From CAZKFN01 sp964552035 (GTDB lineage: Bacteria > Bacteroidota > Bacteroidia > Flavobacteriales_E > Vicingaceae), in NCBI GenBank assembly GCA_964552035.1, contig CAZKFN010000017.1:1-32184 (forward strand): DNA of 32,184 nt, written 5' to 3'. Each line of letters begins with the position of its first letter. Position 1 is the first letter of the stretch. Both the position numbers and the translations under genes were made by a program. The notes under the pieces are model-generated. The model was given only the letters and a program-made list of their open reading frames with translations, did not search any database and was not told where the DNA came from. This document shows, piece after piece, positions 30,603-32,184 of this stretch.

Positions 30603-30610
30603 CAAAGATA
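30603..30610 (-). promoter_or_regulatory. -7 promoter element for the cytochrome b561-like gene
   Basis: TATCTTTG on the minus strand matches TAnnTTTG, 24 bases before the ATG at 30578. It supports that ATG as the ancestral start of the broken gene. Confidence 0.45.
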
Positions 30611-30661
30611 GTTATTTCTCTTAAGTTGTCTTTTTAAAATTGAGGAGTATTAAAGTAGAGC

Positions 30662-31678
30662 TTATAGAAAAGGAAGTCGGGCTTGAGGAGCATCCTTGAG
30701 GGATGAAAAGTCTTTATCTAAATACTTAAAATAAGCAGCAATACCGATCATAGCAGCATTGTCGGTGCAATATTCAAATTTAGGAACATAAGCTTTCCAT
30801 CCTTCTTTCTCTTTGGCTTTGAGTCTAGCTCTTAAAGCAGTATTGGCAGAAACTCCCCCCGCAACGGCAACCTCATAAATTCCATAATCAGCTACAGCTT
30901 TTTCTAATTTTACAAAAAGCGCATCAACAATGTCTTTTTGAATGGAAGCACATAAGTCATGTAGATTTTCTTCTATAAACTGAGGATTCTTTTCCACTTC
31001 TTCCCTCAAAAAATAAAGAATTCCTGTTTTTATCCCACTAAAGCTAAAATTATAACCTTCCATTTCACCTACTTTAAAGTGAAAGCGATTGGGATTTCCC
31101 CTTTTGGCGTATTGGTCAATTAAAGGACCACCAGGATAGGGGAGGTTCATCATCTTGGAAGCTTTGTCAAAAGCCTCTCCCGCAGCATCGTCAAGCGTTT
31201 TACCTAATATCTTCATTTGTAAAGGAGACTCCACCAATACAATTTGAGTATGTCCTCCACTCACGGTAAGACAAAGAAAAGGAAATTGTGGCTTTGCTTC
31301 ATTGTCATCAATGAAATGCGCTAAAATATGAGCTTGCATATGATTGACAGCTATTAGTGGCTTTTGAATTCCCATACTCAATCCCTTGGCAAAAGAACTG
31401 CCAACCAAAAGAGAACCTAAAAGCCCAGGGCCTTGGGTGTAAGCTATGGCATCAATATTGTTAAGGGTTATGTTAGCCTTTTTTAGACTCTGGGAAACAA
31501 CGGCCAATATATTTTGCTGATGAGCTCTAGAGGCTAATTCGGGAACTACACCACCATATTCTGCATGAACCTTTTGGTTGGCAATTAAATTAGATAGTAC
31601 TTTGTCATTTTTTAAAACGGCGGATGAAGTATCATCACAAGAGGATTCTATAGCAAGAATATAAATTGTGGGTTTCAA
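30662..31678 (-). CDS. tsaD: tRNA N6-adenosine threonylcarbamoyltransferase TsaD
   Basis: The 338-residue protein is TsaD (YgjD/Kae1 family), which transfers the threonylcarbamoyl group to A37 of ANN-decoding tRNAs together with TsaB and TsaE. AIESSCDDTSSAVL, TQGPGLLGSLLVG and the metal-binding NHMQAHILAHF (two His) are present, followed by SGGHTQIVLV, GEAFDKASKMM, SFSGIKTGILYF, AGGVSANTALRARL and CTDNAAMIG with the third metal ligand (Asp). The reading frame starts with TTG at 31678 (KPTIYILAIESS follows). It is divergent from the tamB-like gene, with a 17-base AT-rich palindrome at 31685-31701 between them. Confidence 0.95.
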   Translation of the reverse strand: MKPTIYILAIESSCDDTSSAVLKNDKVLSNLIANQKVHAEYGGVVPELASRAHQQNILAVVSQSLKKANITLNNIDAIAYTQGPGLLGSLLVGSSFAKGLSMGIQKPLIAVNHMQAHILAHFIDDNEAKPQFPFLCLTVSGGHTQIVLVESPLQMKILGKTLDDAAGEAFDKASKMMNLPYPGGPLIDQYAKRGNPNRFHFKVGEMEGYNFSFSGIKTGILYFLREEVEKNPQFIEENLHDLCASIQKDIVDALFVKLEKAVADYGIYEVAVAGGVSANTALRARLKAKEKEGWKAYVPKFEYCTDNAAMIGIAAYFKYLDKDFSSLKDAPQARLPFL

Positions 31679-31684
31679 AGGCTA

Positions 31685-31701
31685 ATATTATTAAATAATA
31701 T
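31685..31701. repeat. AT-rich palindrome between tsaD and the tamB-like gene
   Basis: ATATTATT-A-AATAATAT has perfect 8-base arms around one central base in the divergent gap. It could be an operator, or simply an AT-rich promoter region. Confidence 0.35.
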
Positions 31702-31717
31702 AGTATTTTTCTGTAAA

Positions 31718-32184
31718 ATTAAGGTTATTAGAAGGATTCGAAAAATATTTTTTTATACTACTGCAACAATTGTAGCTTTATTTATTCTTTTGTTGATTTT
31801 GCTGCAATTGACTGTTGTACAGACGTATTTAGCTCAAAAAACTGCCAACTACTTTAGTCAGCAACTTGAAAATACCGTAGAAATCGATCGATTACAAGTA
31901 GACTTTTTTAATACCGTCAACCTTCATAAAGTCTATGTTTCCGACCAAAATACTGATACGTTATTGTATATAGGCGACCTAAAGTTGACTTTAGGATTAT
32001 TTAACTTCAAAGAAAAGAGCTTGAATCTTTCTATAGAATTAACTCAACCTTATTTCAACCTTATTAAAGCTCATGGCGAAAAAGATTTTAACCTCCAATT
32101 TATAGTGGATTACTTTGCTAAAGAATCGAGTGATATAAAGGATCATGAAAAATGGGAAGTTCGTTTTACACAAGTTGAGTTAAA
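31718..32184 (+). CDS. TamB-like translocation/assembly protein, N-terminal part (runs off the right edge)
   Basis: A frame open to the window edge reads KVIRRIRKIFFYTTATIVAL, one membrane segment (FILLLILLQLTVVQ) and then LAQKTANYFSQQLENTVEID, FFNTVNLHKVYVSDQNTD, LYIGDLKLTLGLFN. A basic N-terminus, one helix and an AsmA/TamB-like beta-rich segment that describes a layer-by-layer barrel are typical of TamB proteins, which link the inner membrane to Omp85-type outer-membrane partners and help lipid or protein transport. No ATG, GTG or TTG lies in frame before the helix. The best candidate is ATT at 31718 (ATT-AAG-GTT), giving (M)KVIRRIR; this start is uncertain. Confidence 0.75.
   Translation, partial: MKVIRRIRKIFFYTTATIVALFILLLILLQLTVVQTYLAQKTANYFSQQLENTVEIDRLQVDFFNTVNLHKVYVSDQNTDTLLYIGDLKLTLGLFNFKEKSLNLSIELTQPYFNLIKAHGEKDFNLQFIVDYFAKESSDIKDHEKWEVRFTQVEL

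Overview
The window looks like a chromosomal segment of a low-GC Bacteroidota, most likely of the order Flavobacteriales. The signs are Bacteroidota-type -7 promoter elements (TAnnTTTG) ahead of many genes, a secreted esterase with a type IX secretion C-terminal domain, a DUF4293 protein, a transketolase split into two subunits, paired rhomboid proteases behind mutL, and a type II-C CRISPR-Cas system. The assignment rests on these features and not on a 16S sequence.

Layout. Positions 1-4789 hold split transketolase genes (minus strand) with a secreted von Willebrand A protein between the two halves, a FemAB/GNAT-like protein, a DUF4293 membrane protein and a YfcE-like phosphoesterase. Positions 4908-7176 are an aroB-aroA shikimate pair. 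Positions 7290-10791 are a tightly overlapping minus-strand unit, mutL-rhomboid-rhomboid. Then come a CPA2-type cation/proton antiporter (11415-13448), a small membrane protein, rplS and trmD (minus), and mltG, a phosphohexomutase and a secreted esterase (plus).

From about 18.8 to 21.6 kb the window becomes accessory. It holds a broken small lipoprotein gene, two unrecognised exported proteins separated by a very large imperfect palindrome that resembles an integron attC site in layout, gene remnants, and a series of short minus-strand units that each combine a TAnnTTTG element with an intrinsic-terminator-like hairpin. The last of these is a convincing tracrRNA immediately upstream of cas9.

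Positions 21566-28084 form a complete type II-C CRISPR locus: tracrRNA (minus), compact cas9 of 1133 aa, cas1 and cas2 (plus), a 17-bp perfect bidirectional terminator, a short leader, and an array of 24 repeats and 23 spacers. The repeat/anti-repeat match places the crRNAs on the minus strand, opposite to the cas genes. The tracrRNA promoter lies inside the anti-repeat, and each repeat carries a TAnnTTTG element on the crRNA strand, which suggests repeat-embedded crRNA promoters.

The right end returns to core genes: a DEAD-box RNA helicase, a cytochrome b561-like gene broken by a nonsense codon and a probable frameshift, tsaD, and the start of a tamB-like gene that appears to lack a normal start codon. 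No tRNA, rRNA, IS element or integrase was recognised.
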